Assembly (NCBI RefSeq): GCF_036320965.1
Contig: NC_092241.1
Coordinates: forward strand, 5,621,752-5,685,751
Direction: 5' to 3'
From: Panulirus ornatus
Taxonomy: Eukaryota; Arthropoda; Malacostraca; Decapoda; Palinuridae
DNA: 64,000 nt
The notes below the pieces were generated by a model that made no database searches, had not been told where the DNA came from, and saw nothing but the letters and a program-made list of their open reading frames with translations. Shown piece by piece: positions 22,691 to 32,963 of the stretch (its first letter is position 1; each line of letters opens with the position of its first letter). A program made the position numbers and the translations under genes.

Positions 22691-23700
22691 CCATTACGTT
22701 GCCAGCTCCGTCAGTGGGGTGGGAGGCAGTTCTCGTACCTGAGGGAGAAAGGTTACGTTGCCGATGGGATGGGTCGAAGCTCGATGGTTTACCGAGCTGC
22801 CAGACGGACTGTACATCATCACGTTGCCAGCTCCGTCAGTGGGGTGGGAGGCAGGTCTCGTACCGGAGGGAGAAAGATTACGTTGCCGATGGTATTGGTC
22901 TAAGCTGGATGGTTTACCGAGCTGCCAGACGGACCGTACATCATCACGTTGCCAGCTCCGTCAGTGGGGTGGGAGGCAGTTCTCGTACCTGAGGGAGAAA
23001 GGTTTACGTTGCCGATGGTATGGGTCTAAGCTGGATGGTTTACCGAGCTGCCAGACAGACTGTACATCATCATGTTGCCAGCTCCGTCAGTGGGGTGGGA
23101 GGCAGTTCTCGTACCGGAGGGAGAAAGATTACGTTGCCGATGGTATTGGTCTAAGCTGGATGGTTTACCGAGCTGCCAGACGGACTGTACACCATCACGT
23201 TGCCAGCTCCGTCAGTGGGGCTGGAGGCAGTTCTCGTACCTGAGGGAGAAAGGGTTACGTTGCCGATGGGATGGGTCGAAGCTGGATGGTTTACCGAGCT
23301 GCCAGACGGACTGTACATCATCACGTTGCCAGCTCCGTCAGTGGGGCTGGAGGCAGTTCTCGTACCGGAGGGAGAAAGGGTTACGTTGCCGATGGGATTG
23401 GTCTAAGCTGGATGGTTTACCGAGCTGCCAGACGGACTGTACACCAATACGTTGCCAGCTCCGTCAGTGGGGTGGGAGGCAGTTCTCGTACCGGAGGGAG
23501 AAAAGTTTACGTTGCCGATGGGATGGGTCGAAGCTGGATGGTTTACCGAGCTGCCAGACGGACTGTACACCAATACGTTGCCAGCTCCGTCAGTGGGGTT
23601 GGAGGCAGTTCTCGTACCGGAGGGAGAAAGGGTTACGTTGCCGATGGGATGGGTCGAAGCTGGATGGTTTACCGAGCTGCCAGACAGACAGACAGACAGA
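22691..23700. repeat. 125/126-bp satellite, 8 copies plus a partial
   Basis: The landmark GTTGCCAGCTCCGTCAGTGG recurs, with GCCAGCTCC at 22701, 22826, 22951, 23077, 23202, 23328, 23454 and 23580. Early spacings are 125, 125, 126, 125 bp and the last three are 126. The 126-bp copies keep frame and open a 220-codon frame (23072-23734), but the 125-bp copies shift it. The array ends in (CAGA)n at 23681-23701. Confidence 0.95.
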
Positions 23701-23822
23701 CTGGAGAAGTGATGAGCCCTCTGACATAATATGATCTTACGCTGTTTTTTAAACGTCTTGGAAGCTGGCGAGGGATGGAGGTTTGTGAGGTTGGAGAGGC
23801 GGAACTCAGCGCCTCATTACCT

Positions 23823-23888
23823 GGGTCAAAGGTCATGAGAAATGGGTCAAAGGTCATGAGAAATACCTGGGTCAAAGGTCATGAGAAA
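23823..23888. repeat. Three copies of a DR1-type nuclear receptor half-site pair
   Basis: GGGTCAAAGGTCA occurs at 23823-23835, 23844-23856 and 23869-23881, each followed by TGAGAAA. GGGTCA-A-AGGTCA is a direct repeat of the AGGTCA half-site with 1-bp spacing, the type bound by RXR/USP and HNF4 class receptors. Binding is inference. Confidence 0.6.
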
Positions 23889-23929
23889 GGGAATACAATC
23901 ATCTCATAATTACTTTGTTTCTGATTGGT

Positions 23930-24853
23930 TGGTGTTCGTGGTTAGGTAATTCTGTAGTTAGTGTTCGTGGTTAGGTAATTCTGTAGTTAGTGTTCGTGTT
24001 TAGGTAATTCTGTAGTTAGTGTTCGTGGTTAGGTAATTCTATAGTTAGTGTTCGTGGTTAGGTAATTCTGTAGTTAGTGTTCGTGGTTAGGTAATTCTGT
24101 AGTTAGTGTTCGTGGTTAGGTAATTCTGTAGTTAGTGTTCGTGTTTAGGTAATTCTGTAGTTAGTGTTCGTGGTTAGGTAATTCTGTAGTTAGTGTTCGT
24201 GGTTAGGTAATTCTGTAGTTAGTGTTCGTGGTTAGGTAATTCTGTAGTTAGTGTTCGTGGTTAGGTAATTCTGTAGTTAGTGTTCGTGGTTAGGTAATTC
24301 TGTAGTTAGTGTTCGTGGTTAGGTAGTTCTATAGTTAGTGTTCGTGGTTAGGTAATTCTGTAGTTAGTGTTCGTGGTTAGGTAGTTCTATAGTTAGTGTT
24401 CGTGGTTAGGTAATTCTGTAGTTAGTGTTCGTGGTTAGGTAATTCTGTAGTAGGTGTTCGTGGTTAGGTAGTTCTATAGTTAGTGTTCGTGGTTAGGTAA
24501 TTCTGTAGTTAGTGTTCGTGGTTAGGTAATTCTGTAGTTAGTGTTCGTGGTTAGGTAATTCTGTAGTTAGTGTTCGTGGTTAGGTAATTCTGTAGTTAGT
24601 GTTCGTGGTTAGGTAATTCTGTAGTTAGTGTTCGTGGTTAGGTAATTCTGTAGTTAGTGTTCGTGGTTAGGTAATTCTGTAGTTAGTGTTCGTGGTTAGG
24701 TAATTCTGTAGTTAGTGTTCGTGGTTAGGTAATTCTGTAGTTAGTGTTCGTGGTTAGGTAATTCTGTAGTTAGTGTTCGTGGTTAGGTAATTCTGTAGTT
24801 AGTGTTCGTGGTTAGGTAATTCTGTAGTTAGTGTTCGTGGTTAGGTAGTTCTC
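23930..24853. repeat. 29-bp satellite, about 32 copies
   Basis: The unit is GTTCGTGGTTAGGTAATTC plus TGTAGTTAGT. Copies are nearly identical, with sparse GTTTAGG, GTAGTTCTATAG and AGTAGGTG variants. The right edge runs into TCTCTCGTTACCGAGAGA, a 7-bp inverted repeat. Confidence 0.97.
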
Positions 24854-24901
24854 TCGTTACCGAGAGAGGAGCTTCTTGTAATTGTCTGTCTTGAGATGTA
24901 T

Positions 24902-24905
<4 letters not shown>

Positions 24906-24939
<34 letters not shown>

Positions 24940-25685
24940 CTCGCTCTCATCCTCTCCCTCTCGAAGCCCTTCTGTTCCTCTCTCTCCCTCTCTCTCTCTC
25001 CTCCTCTCCCTCTCTCTCTCGAAGCTCTTCTGTTCCTCTCTCTCCCTCCCTCTCTCTCCTCCTCTCCCTCTCTCTCCAAGCTCTTCTGTTCCTCTCTCTC
25101 CCTCTCTTCTCCTCCTCTCCCTCTCTCGAAGCTCTTCTGTTCCTCTCTCTCCCTCCCTCTCTCTCCTCCTCTCCCTCTCTCTCGAAGCTCTTCTGTTCCT
25201 CTCTCTCCCTGTTCCTCTCTCTCCCTCTCTCTCTCTCCTCCTCTCCCTCTCTCTCCAAGCTCTTCTGTTCCTCTCTCTCCCTCCCTCTCTCTCTCTCTCC
25301 TCCTCTCCCTCTCTCTCGAAGCTCTTCTGTTCCTCTCTCTCCCTCTCTCTCTCTCCTCCTCTCCCTCTCGAAGCTCTTCTGTTCCTCTCTCTCCCTCTCC
25401 CTCTCTCTCCTCCTCCTCTCCCTCCCTCTCGAAGCTCTTCTGTTCCTCTCTCTCCCTCCTCCTCTCCCTCTCTCGAAGCTCTTCTGTTCCTCTCTCTCCC
25501 TCTCCCTCTCTCTCCTCCTCTCCCTCTCTCGAAGCTCTTCTGTTCCTCTCTCTCCCTCTCCCTCTCTCTCCTCCTCTCCCTCTCTCTCCAAGCTCTTCTG
25601 TTCCTCTCTCTCCCTGTTCCTCTCTCTCTCCCTCTCTCTCTCTCCTCCTCTCCCTCTCTCTCCAAGCTCTTCTGTTCCTCTTCCC
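24906..25685. repeat. About 55-bp CT-rich minisatellite, about 14 copies
   Basis: Each unit carries GAAGCTCTTCTGTTCCTCTC (or CAAGCTC) followed by CT/CCT-rich sequence of variable length. The roughly 300-codon minus-strand frames are Arg/Glu repeats from this array. Confidence 0.93.
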
Positions 25686-25799
25686 GTTTCGTTCTTTGTG
25701 GCCCTCGTCTCCCGTTTCACAAGCGCTGACAGACACCAAAGGAATCCAAACCAGAGGCCCTTCGGTCCCTCATCTCCCTTCCAAACGCCGCCTCGCTAC
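25686..25799. other. Short unique spacer
   Basis: About 110 bp of single-copy sequence between arrays. Confidence 0.6.
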
Positions 25800-26998
25800 A
25801 AGGGAAAGGGGGGAAGACAAGGATTACAGAAAGGTACCAAAAGGATTACAAGGTGGGGAAGACAAGGATTACAAGAGGGGGGGGGGAAGACAAGGATTAC
25901 AAAAGGAGAGGGGGGGGGAAGACATGGATTACAAAAGGAGAGGGGGGAAGACATGGATTACAGACAGGGACTAAAAGGATTACAAGAAGGGAAGACAGGG
26001 ATTACAGAAGACAAGGATTACAGAAAGGTACCAAAAGGATTACAATGGGGGTGGAAGACAGGGATTACAGAAGACAAGGATTACAGAAAGGTACCAAAAG
26101 GATTACAATGGGGGTGGAAGACAAGGATTACAGAAGACAAGGATTACAGAAAGGTACCAAAAGGATTACAATGGGGGGAAGACAAGGATTACAGAAGACA
26201 AGGATTACAGACAGGGACTAAAAGTATTACAAGAAGGGAAGACAGGGATTACAGAAGACAAGGATTACAGAAAGGTACCAAAAGGATTACAAGGCGGGGG
26301 GGAAGACAAGGATTACAAGAGGGGGGGGGGAAGACAAGGATTACAAAAGGAGAGGGGGGGGGGAAGACATGGATTACAAAAGGAGAGGGGGGAAGACATG
26401 GATTACAGACAGGGACTAAAAGGATTACAAGAAGGGAAGACAGGGATTACAGAAGACAAGGATTACAGAAAGGTACCAAAAGGATTACAAGGCGGGGGGG
26501 AAGACAAGGATTACAAGAGGGGGGGGGAAGACAAGGATTACAAAAGGAGAGGGGGGGGGGAAGACATGGATTACAAAAGGAGAGGGGGGAAGACATGGAT
26601 TACAGACAGGGACTAAAAGGATTACAAGAAGGGAGAAGACAGGGATTACAGAAGACAAGGATTACAGACAGGGACTAAAAGTATTACAAGAAGGGAAGAC
26701 AGGGATTACAGAAGACAAGGATTACAGAAAGGTACCAAAAGGATTACAAGGCGGGGGGGAAGACAAGGATTACAGACAGGGACTAAAAGGATTACAAGAA
26801 GGGAAGACAGGGATTACAGAAGACAAGGATTACAGAAAGGTGCCAAAAGGATTACAAGAGGGGGGAAGACAAGGATTACAGAAGACAAGGATTACAGAAA
26901 GGTACCAAAACGATTACAAGAGGGAGGGAAGACAAGGATTACAGTCGTACCAAAAGGATTACAAGAGGGAAGGGAAGACAGGGATTACATACAGGTAA
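25800..26998. repeat. GGATTACA-based minisatellite with higher-order structure
   Basis: Short units such as GAAGACAAGGATTACAG and AAAGGTACCAAAAGGATTAC combine in repeated orders. The block starting AGGAGAGGGGGGAAGACATG lies at 25936, 26381 and 26578 (offsets 445 and 197 bp). G-run lengths vary. Confidence 0.92.
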
Positions 26999-27287
26999 CA
27001 AAGGATTACTCACATCAATGGCCCAGGTGAGGGTGGGTTTTTTTTTTTGTATCCTTCGAGGCTGTTCGTACTAGAAGGCTAGACCTGATACCAGGCTCTC
27101 GCTGAAGAAGAAGAAAAAGAAATGGATGAAAGAGAGACATGAGCAATGGCGATTAGATTTCATCCTTTTCTCTTGAAATGGCTTGACTTGCCTGAGCAAG
27201 AACCAGCATATGCGTTAGAGAAGATGATGTCGACTATTTACCTACGAGGGGCGAAATGGAAATTCGTCACGAGCTCTGTCCATTTCT
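26999..27287. other. Unique spacer
   Basis: Single-copy sequence; no gene recognised. Confidence 0.55.
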
Positions 27288-28008
27288 TTCTTGGCTTTCA
27301 GGTGTCCATTTCTTTCAGGTATCCATTTCTTTCTTGGCTTTCAGGTGTCCATTTCTTTCAGGTATCCATTTCTTTCTTGGCTTTCAGGTGTCCATTTCTT
27401 TCAGGTATCCATTTCTTTCTTGGCTTTCAGGTATCCAAGATCCTTACACTAATTTTTTCCCTCTCTCGTTTTCATTTCTTTCTTGGCTTTCAGGTATCCA
27501 AGGTCATTGCATTGGAGTTTTTTCCCTATCTCTCGTTTCCATTTCTTTCTTGGCTTTCAGGTATCCATTTCTTTCTTGCCTTCCAGGTATCCAAGATCAT
27601 TGCACTGAAGTTTATTCCCCTCTCTCTCGTTTTCATTTCTTTCTTGGACTTTCAGGTATCCAAGATCATTGCACTAAAGTTTTTTCCCCTCTCTCTCGTT
27701 TTCATTTCTTTCTTGGACTTTCAGGTATGCAAAATCATTGCACTGAAGTTTTTTTCCCTCTCTCTCGTTTTCATTTCTTTCTTGGCTTTCAGGTATCCAA
27801 GATCCTTGCACTGAAGTTTTTTCCCTCTCTCGTTTTCATTTCTTTCTTGGCTTTCAGGTATCCATTTCTTTCTTGGTTTTCAGGTATCCAAGATCCTTGC
27901 ACTGAAGTTTTTTCCCTCTCTCTCTCGTTTTCATTTCTTTCTTGGCTTTCAGGTATGCAAGATCCTTGCACTGAAGTTTTTTCCCTCTCTCTCGTTTTCA
28001 TTTCTTAC
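27288..28008. repeat. Minisatellite carrying a splice-acceptor-like motif, 16 occurrences
   Basis: Each unit contains TTTCTTTCTTGGCTTTCAG followed by GTATCC or GTGTCC. Longer units of about 66 bp add CAAGATCCTTGCACTGAAG and a T-rich run. CAG-GT(A/G) junctions lie near 27300, 27317, 27341, 27358, 27386, 27403, 27429, 27491, 27559, 27585, 27652, 27723, 27791, 27856, 27882 and 27949. Confidence 0.93.
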
Positions 28009-29370
28009 CTCAAGACAAGTACCACCCTATAGTTATGTCTTCTTGTCTTTCCTCTTCGTCATTATGAAGATGTGGCCACCTGTCAACACTTAACCATTCA
28101 TTTGAACCAATTGTAAGTCTTAAGTTATGGGTTCGAGTCACTTTCTGTACGTTCACATTTCCTTATTGGTTATAATAGCGCTTAGGATCATGGGCGAATT
28201 TTGATACTCTGCTGCATACTTTCAGGGTGGATGCCATTGAAACGTATATCGGAGAAAGAATTGGAACCCAAGCGCGATTCCCTGGGGCACCCCACTTCTT
28301 ACGTCCAACCCATTCAGTTGGTTCACCCATTGATCGTTACTCTTTGAAGCCATTAATCATTTCTCTTGGATTATTTTATCATCCAGTTTGATAGGCATGG
28401 AAATACCTCTTCATTTTTCCCCCACCGCGTTACTCACAGATTAACGTATTAGGTCAAGATTTGCCTGCGTATAATCATACAACTCACCGAGGTAAAACAC
28501 CCCACCTTTTTTTTTGGCTACTTTTAGCAATATTGCGCTTTCTGCTGGCGTTTATTGCTACGAATACCATGAAAGTGAACATATACCATTCGAGCACAAT
28601 AGCAGCTACACTCCTTAGGTTTCTCGTACGCTACTTTCTTGGACAATAGGGATTTATCTTTATGTCATTGTAGATCCACCCTACCTTGGCCCTCTGCTGT
28701 GGAGAATGGTACTGTGTTCTGTAATGGCACAAATGTTCCATACGTTACTTTAAATGGTGATTTAACCTTTATTTTTTCCTCAAGTATGCCCTAGCGATTT
28801 TGTTCTACAATGGCACGGGTAGCTTAACCCATCAAGAACCATGTAGAATTATTATGTAATAGTCGTAGATTCGCAAAGTAGTATTGTCATTTTTTGCACG
28901 ACTGAAATGGACTTTGGAAAACGACCTGACTTGTTAATGATCATTCGAACCAGGTCGTTTCCCCCGCCACTGCATGGTTGGGTATACCCTTGTTCATGAT
29001 GACAGTGAAGTCTGATATGTATGTATTCACACATTAGGCCACTAAATAGGAAGTAATTGGAAAGGACTTCGCTATTGGTATATGAATATCTACCCCACTC
29101 CACACTCCTCCATCCATTAAGATCGAGTGGTATGTGTCGTAAATTTATGCAAGTTAGTCGTAAAGTGTTTTACGTCTACTTCTGATGTCTGTAAAATAGT
29201 TTTACTGCTGCTTTTTATTCTAGATTTATATCTAATTTGAATAGAGAAAACGAGATGTGATAAAGCACTACATTTTTTTTTTTCATTTTGGATTAGCGAT
29301 AGCTTAGCTTTAACGAAGAGCAAGACACTTGCACCTAGTTATTATGTCTCCTTCACCACCCTCAAACACG
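28009..29370. other. Unique AT-rich region around the RT remnant
   Basis: About 1.3 kb without tandem arrays. Besides the decayed reverse transcriptase at 28140-28400, I recognise nothing. Frames are at most 83 codons. Confidence 0.55.
28140..28400 (-). pseudogene. Decayed non-LTR reverse transcriptase (SGVPQG and FAHD blocks)
   Basis: On the minus strand SGVPQG is encoded by the complement of 28279-28296 and continues IALGFQFFL. This matches the conserved SGVPQGxxLGPxLFL block of CR1/L2/jockey-type LINE reverse transcriptases. About 70 bp further on, in another frame, SRVSKFAHDPK (FAHD at the complement of 28197-28208) matches the KFADDTK catalytic block with the first aspartate changed to histidine. 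Upstream, near 28310-28390, QRVTING in a third frame matches the segment that precedes SGVPQG. At least two frameshifts, several stops and the catalytic change mark it as dead. The clade is uncertain. The block style differs from the FADD fragment at 18.2 kb, so at least two LINE lineages are present. Confidence 0.72.
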
Positions 29371-29670
29371 AGTGTGGTATAGAACTTCGTCTGAAATGAG
29401 TGTACTGTGGAATTATATATAGAAAAGAGTATGCTCTAGAATTTCGTAAAAAAATATAAGAAGTCTACTATGGAATTATATATAGAATAGAGTATGCTAT
29501 AGAATTTCGTATGAAAAGAGTGTGCTGTGCAATTTCGTCTATGAAAGAGTACAATGGCATTTCGTATAGAAAAGGGTGTACTATAGCATTTTCGTCTATC
29601 AAAGAGTGCTATAGAATTTCGTCTATAAAAACCAGTACTATAGAATTAGTCTAGAGTATACTATAAGATA
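29371..29670. repeat. Degenerate about 38-bp tandem repeat
   Basis: TATAGAATTTCGTCTAT and AAAGAGTGTACTA-type segments recur about eight times with many substitutions, so this is an old array. Confidence 0.75.
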
Positions 29671-30030
29671 TCGTCGTGGGCGGAAAATTTTCATTCACTC
29701 CATCTGTATTTACTTTTCCCCTCCCCCACATATCCCCCCCCCCACCTCCGACCCCTCTTCCCATAGAATGGCTCTTGTCTTCTCTGTCCCCTCCTCCCCC
29801 CTCCCCTTCCCCCACCCCCCGCCCCCCCACTGAATCACGACTCTCCTTTTACTTTTCTCTCCTCCCAGAGCATCGCCCATTCCCAGGTCGCTCCCCCTCC
29901 CCTCCCCTCCCCACACCTTCCGTTACATATACGCCAGGGCAGGAGCCCCGTCGTGTTGCCCCCCCCCCCCCCCCCGCCCCCCCTTTCACAGCCATTGTAA
30001 GAAATTTGCATACGTGGAGAAAGTCTGGGC
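29671..30030. other. C-rich low-complexity region
   Basis: Runs of C broken by T/A, including poly(C) near 29960-29975. Pro-rich frames reflect composition. Confidence 0.7.
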
Positions 30031-30137
30031 GCGTCTGTCTGTGTCTGTCTGGGTGTCTTTTTGTCTGTGTGTGTGTGTGGGGGGGGGGAAAGGGGGGGTG
30101 AGGGTATCTGTTTTTCTATCTGTTTGTGTGCTTGATA

Positions 30138-30193
<56 letters not shown>

Positions 30194-30214
30194 GTGTGTA
30201 TCTGTTTAGTCTGT

Positions 30215-30252
<38 letters not shown>

Positions 30253-30291
30253 AAGTGGGTGGGTATCTGTTTGTTCGTCTGTGTGTGCTTG

Positions 30292-30345
<54 letters not shown>
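30031..30345. repeat. (TG)n microsatellite cluster
   Basis: Several (TG)n runs, the longest at about 30143-30190 and 30296-30341, with GGGTGGG and TCTG interruptions. Confidence 0.95.
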
Positions 30346-30346
<1 letters not shown>

Positions 30347-30382
30347 TTGCTTGTGTACGCATTTATTATAGGTGCAAAACAT

Positions 30383-30476
30383 AATTATGATGATGTGATT
30401 ATCACACGAAAGTGCACTTGTGAAGTTATCGTGTTTCATTTTCCCCCGTGGACTCATAGCAATATGCCATGTGCCT
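30383..30476 (+). mobile_element. Dispersed element, family P, copy 3 (partial, decayed)
   Basis: It starts near TGATGATGTGATTATC, continues ACACGAAAGTGCACTTG and ends CCCCCGTGGACTCATAGC. The 5' half of the family is missing. The core is ATGATGA instead of CTGATGA and the GGGA stem strand is changed, so the ribozyme-like fold is lost. Confidence 0.8.
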
Positions 30477-30550
30477 AGCATTATGACCCTGTCTCTCACC
30501 ACAGCATTATGCCATGTGCCTAGCATTATGACCCCTGTCTCTCACTACAG
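30474..30550. repeat. 34-bp tandem duplication
   Basis: ATGCCATGTGCCTAGCATTA followed by TGACCC(C)TGTCTCTCAC occurs twice, adjoining P copy 3. Confidence 0.88.
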
Positions 30551-30841
30551 CATCATGCTGTATATGACCAGGTAAAAGAAATGCTGTGTGTGTGTCTCAA
30601 CCCTTCCAATTGTGGTATAAGCCTCCACGTCCCTCATGGCTGGCTGACTGCTCCTCTGTCTCCTCGCCTCCCATTTAGTAGTTCGTCCCGTCCCATTATC
30701 ATATCATGTGTCAGCCTCTCACGTGTCCCATATCCCAGTATCCCAGGGCGGGGGGGGGGGGGGTGGGGGGGCCCTAGGCCAGGCACCAAACCACCCCCCC
30801 CCCCCCTTCCCCAACGCCACCACAGCTCCATTGTGCCATGA
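30551..30841. other. Spacer with homopolymer runs
   Basis: Contains G-runs near 30751-30770 and C-runs near 30793-30807; otherwise single copy. Confidence 0.65.
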
Positions 30842-31146
30842 ACATCCCGCTGTTTAGTATCGTCTGGGACGTGGTTGGACATGTATCCCACAATTCTGTC
30901 CACTGACATGTCACCTCCCCCTTCCTCCTCAAAAGGGCCCCTTCCTATCCCCCTTCACCTCCGCTCCCCCACGCGCGCGCGCGCTTATGACATTCATCGT
31001 CCCACTGTTTAGTATCGTCTGGGACGTGGTTGGACATGTATCCCACAATTCTGTCCACTGACATGTCACCTCCCCCCCCCCTCAAAAGGCCCCTTCCTAT
31101 CCCCCTTCACCTCCGCTCCCACACGCGCGCGTGCACGCGCGCGAGA
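30842..31146. repeat. 149-bp tandem duplication ending in alternating CG
   Basis: GTTTAGTATCGTCTGGGACG and GACATGTATCCCACAATTCT occur in both copies (30852 and about 31008), each ending in an alternating purine-pyrimidine CG run (30974-30985 and about 31122-31143). Confidence 0.92.
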
Positions 31147-31413
31147 CCTTATATTCTTCACCTGTTTTTGAAACCCACTAATTCATCTCTCGCTTCCCCT
31201 GTTATGTCTTCTGTCTTGCATTTTATGATACTCCTCGCGACGCACATGTGTTTCCACTGAGCCAATTTAGTTCAGAGGGGGATGGGGGGGGGGCGCGGTA
31301 GGGCGGGCGCGGGGCGGTCGGGCCCGGTAGGGCGGGCGCGGTAGGGCGGGGGGTTCTGCCGCCAACCCACGGCTCCTCGTATTCAATCTAATTTCACGTC
31401 CCCGAGATGCAAG

Positions 31414-31418
<5 letters not shown>
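31147..31418. other. GC-rich spacer
   Basis: GGGCGCGGTAGGGCGGGCGC-type sequence at 31290-31356 has many G-runs of three or more. No gene recognised. Confidence 0.6.
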
Positions 31419-31497
<79 letters not shown>

Positions 31498-31527
31498 TCT
31501 TTGGCTTTCATTTTCATGATTTGAGTT

Positions 31528-31607
<80 letters not shown>

Positions 31608-31636
31608 TTGGCTTTCATTTTCATGATTTGAGTTTC

Positions 31637-31723
<87 letters not shown>

Positions 31724-31731
31724 TGGTCTTA

Positions 31732-31803
<72 letters not shown>

Positions 31804-31851
31804 TGGTCTTATCTACTCTCTCTCTCTCTCTCTCTCTCTCTGCTGGTCTTA

Positions 31852-31923
<72 letters not shown>

Positions 31924-31956
31924 TGGTCTTATCTACTCTTTTTTTCCCTCCCCATT

Positions 31957-32035
<79 letters not shown>
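31419..32035. repeat. Composite (CT)n array with two repeated cores
   Basis: Long (CT)n runs alternate with TTCTTTGGCTTTCATTTTCA plus TGATTTGAGTTT (two copies, near 31497 and 31603) and TGCTGGTCTTATCTACT (four copies, near 31721, 31801, 31841 and 31921). Confidence 0.94.
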
Positions 32036-32036
<1 letters not shown>

Positions 32037-32137
32037 TTAGCTTTCTGGACACCACACATCATCATCACCCCCCTCCCTCCCTCCCTCCACCCCAACCCCA
32101 CCCTCTCCCCACCCTCTCTTAGTTATTTTGCCGACAC
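32036..32137. other. C-rich spacer
   Basis: Short C-rich single-copy stretch before the 397-bp duplication. Confidence 0.6.
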
Positions 32138-32334
32138 GTCGGCTGTGCAAGAGAAAACACAGAGGCAGGATGGGTCACTCTACATTGCTGGGGGCGTCAG
32201 TGTGTATGATGGGGGGGGGGGGGGGGGGGCGCAAAGCCACTTGGTAAAAGGGAAAGGCGAGGCCAGGCGACTCAAAAGCTAAATTGTCGAAGGAATTGGG
32301 AAGGTGTGCAGGAGATGTGAAGATTGAGGAAGTA

Positions 32335-32388
<54 letters not shown>

Positions 32389-32495
32389 CCCCCTCACCTC
32401 GCTCCTCCTTTAATGAAAGACCAAAAGGCTTAAAGAGATGAGAGGAAAGAATTAACATTTCCGATCAGAAATAAGAAACTTGTCGAAGCTAAGGA

Positions 32496-32537
<42 letters not shown>

Positions 32538-32727
32538 GGCTGTGCAAGAGAAAACACAGAGGCAGGATGGGTCACTCTACATTGCTGGGGGCGTCAGTGT
32601 GTATGATGGGGGGGGGGGGGGGCGCAAAGCCACTTGGTAAAAGGGAAAGGCGAGGCCAGGCGACTCAAAAGCTAAATTGTCGAAGGAATTGGGAAGGTGT
32701 GCAGGAGATGTGAAGATTGAGGAAGTA

Positions 32728-32797
<70 letters not shown>

Positions 32798-32904
32798 CCC
32801 CCTCACCTCGCTCCTCCTTTAATGAAAGACCAAAAGGCTTAAAGAGATGAGAGGAAAGAATTAACATTTCCGATCAGAAATAAGAAACTTGTCGAAGCTA
32901 AGGA

Positions 32905-32962
<58 letters not shown>
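32138..32962. repeat. 397-bp tandem duplication containing (GA)n and (AC)n
   Basis: GTCGGCTGTGCAAGAGAAAA starts both copies (32138 and 32535). The unique parts look identical by eye; differences are in the G-run, (GA)n (about 48 versus 62 bp) and (AC)n lengths. Copy 1 ends in (AC)n directly joined to copy 2. Confidence 0.94.

Positions 32963-32963
<1 letters not shown>

Noticed and set aside
23072..23734. 220-codon frame with a 42-residue repeat
   Set aside because: Period 126 bp keeps frame, but 125-bp units in the same array shift it, and other frames are also open.
23930..24853. Telomere-like repeat (TTAGG-containing unit)
   Set aside because: The unit holds GGTTAGGTAA, but as part of a 29-bp unit, not as tandem TTAGG, the arthropod telomere motif.
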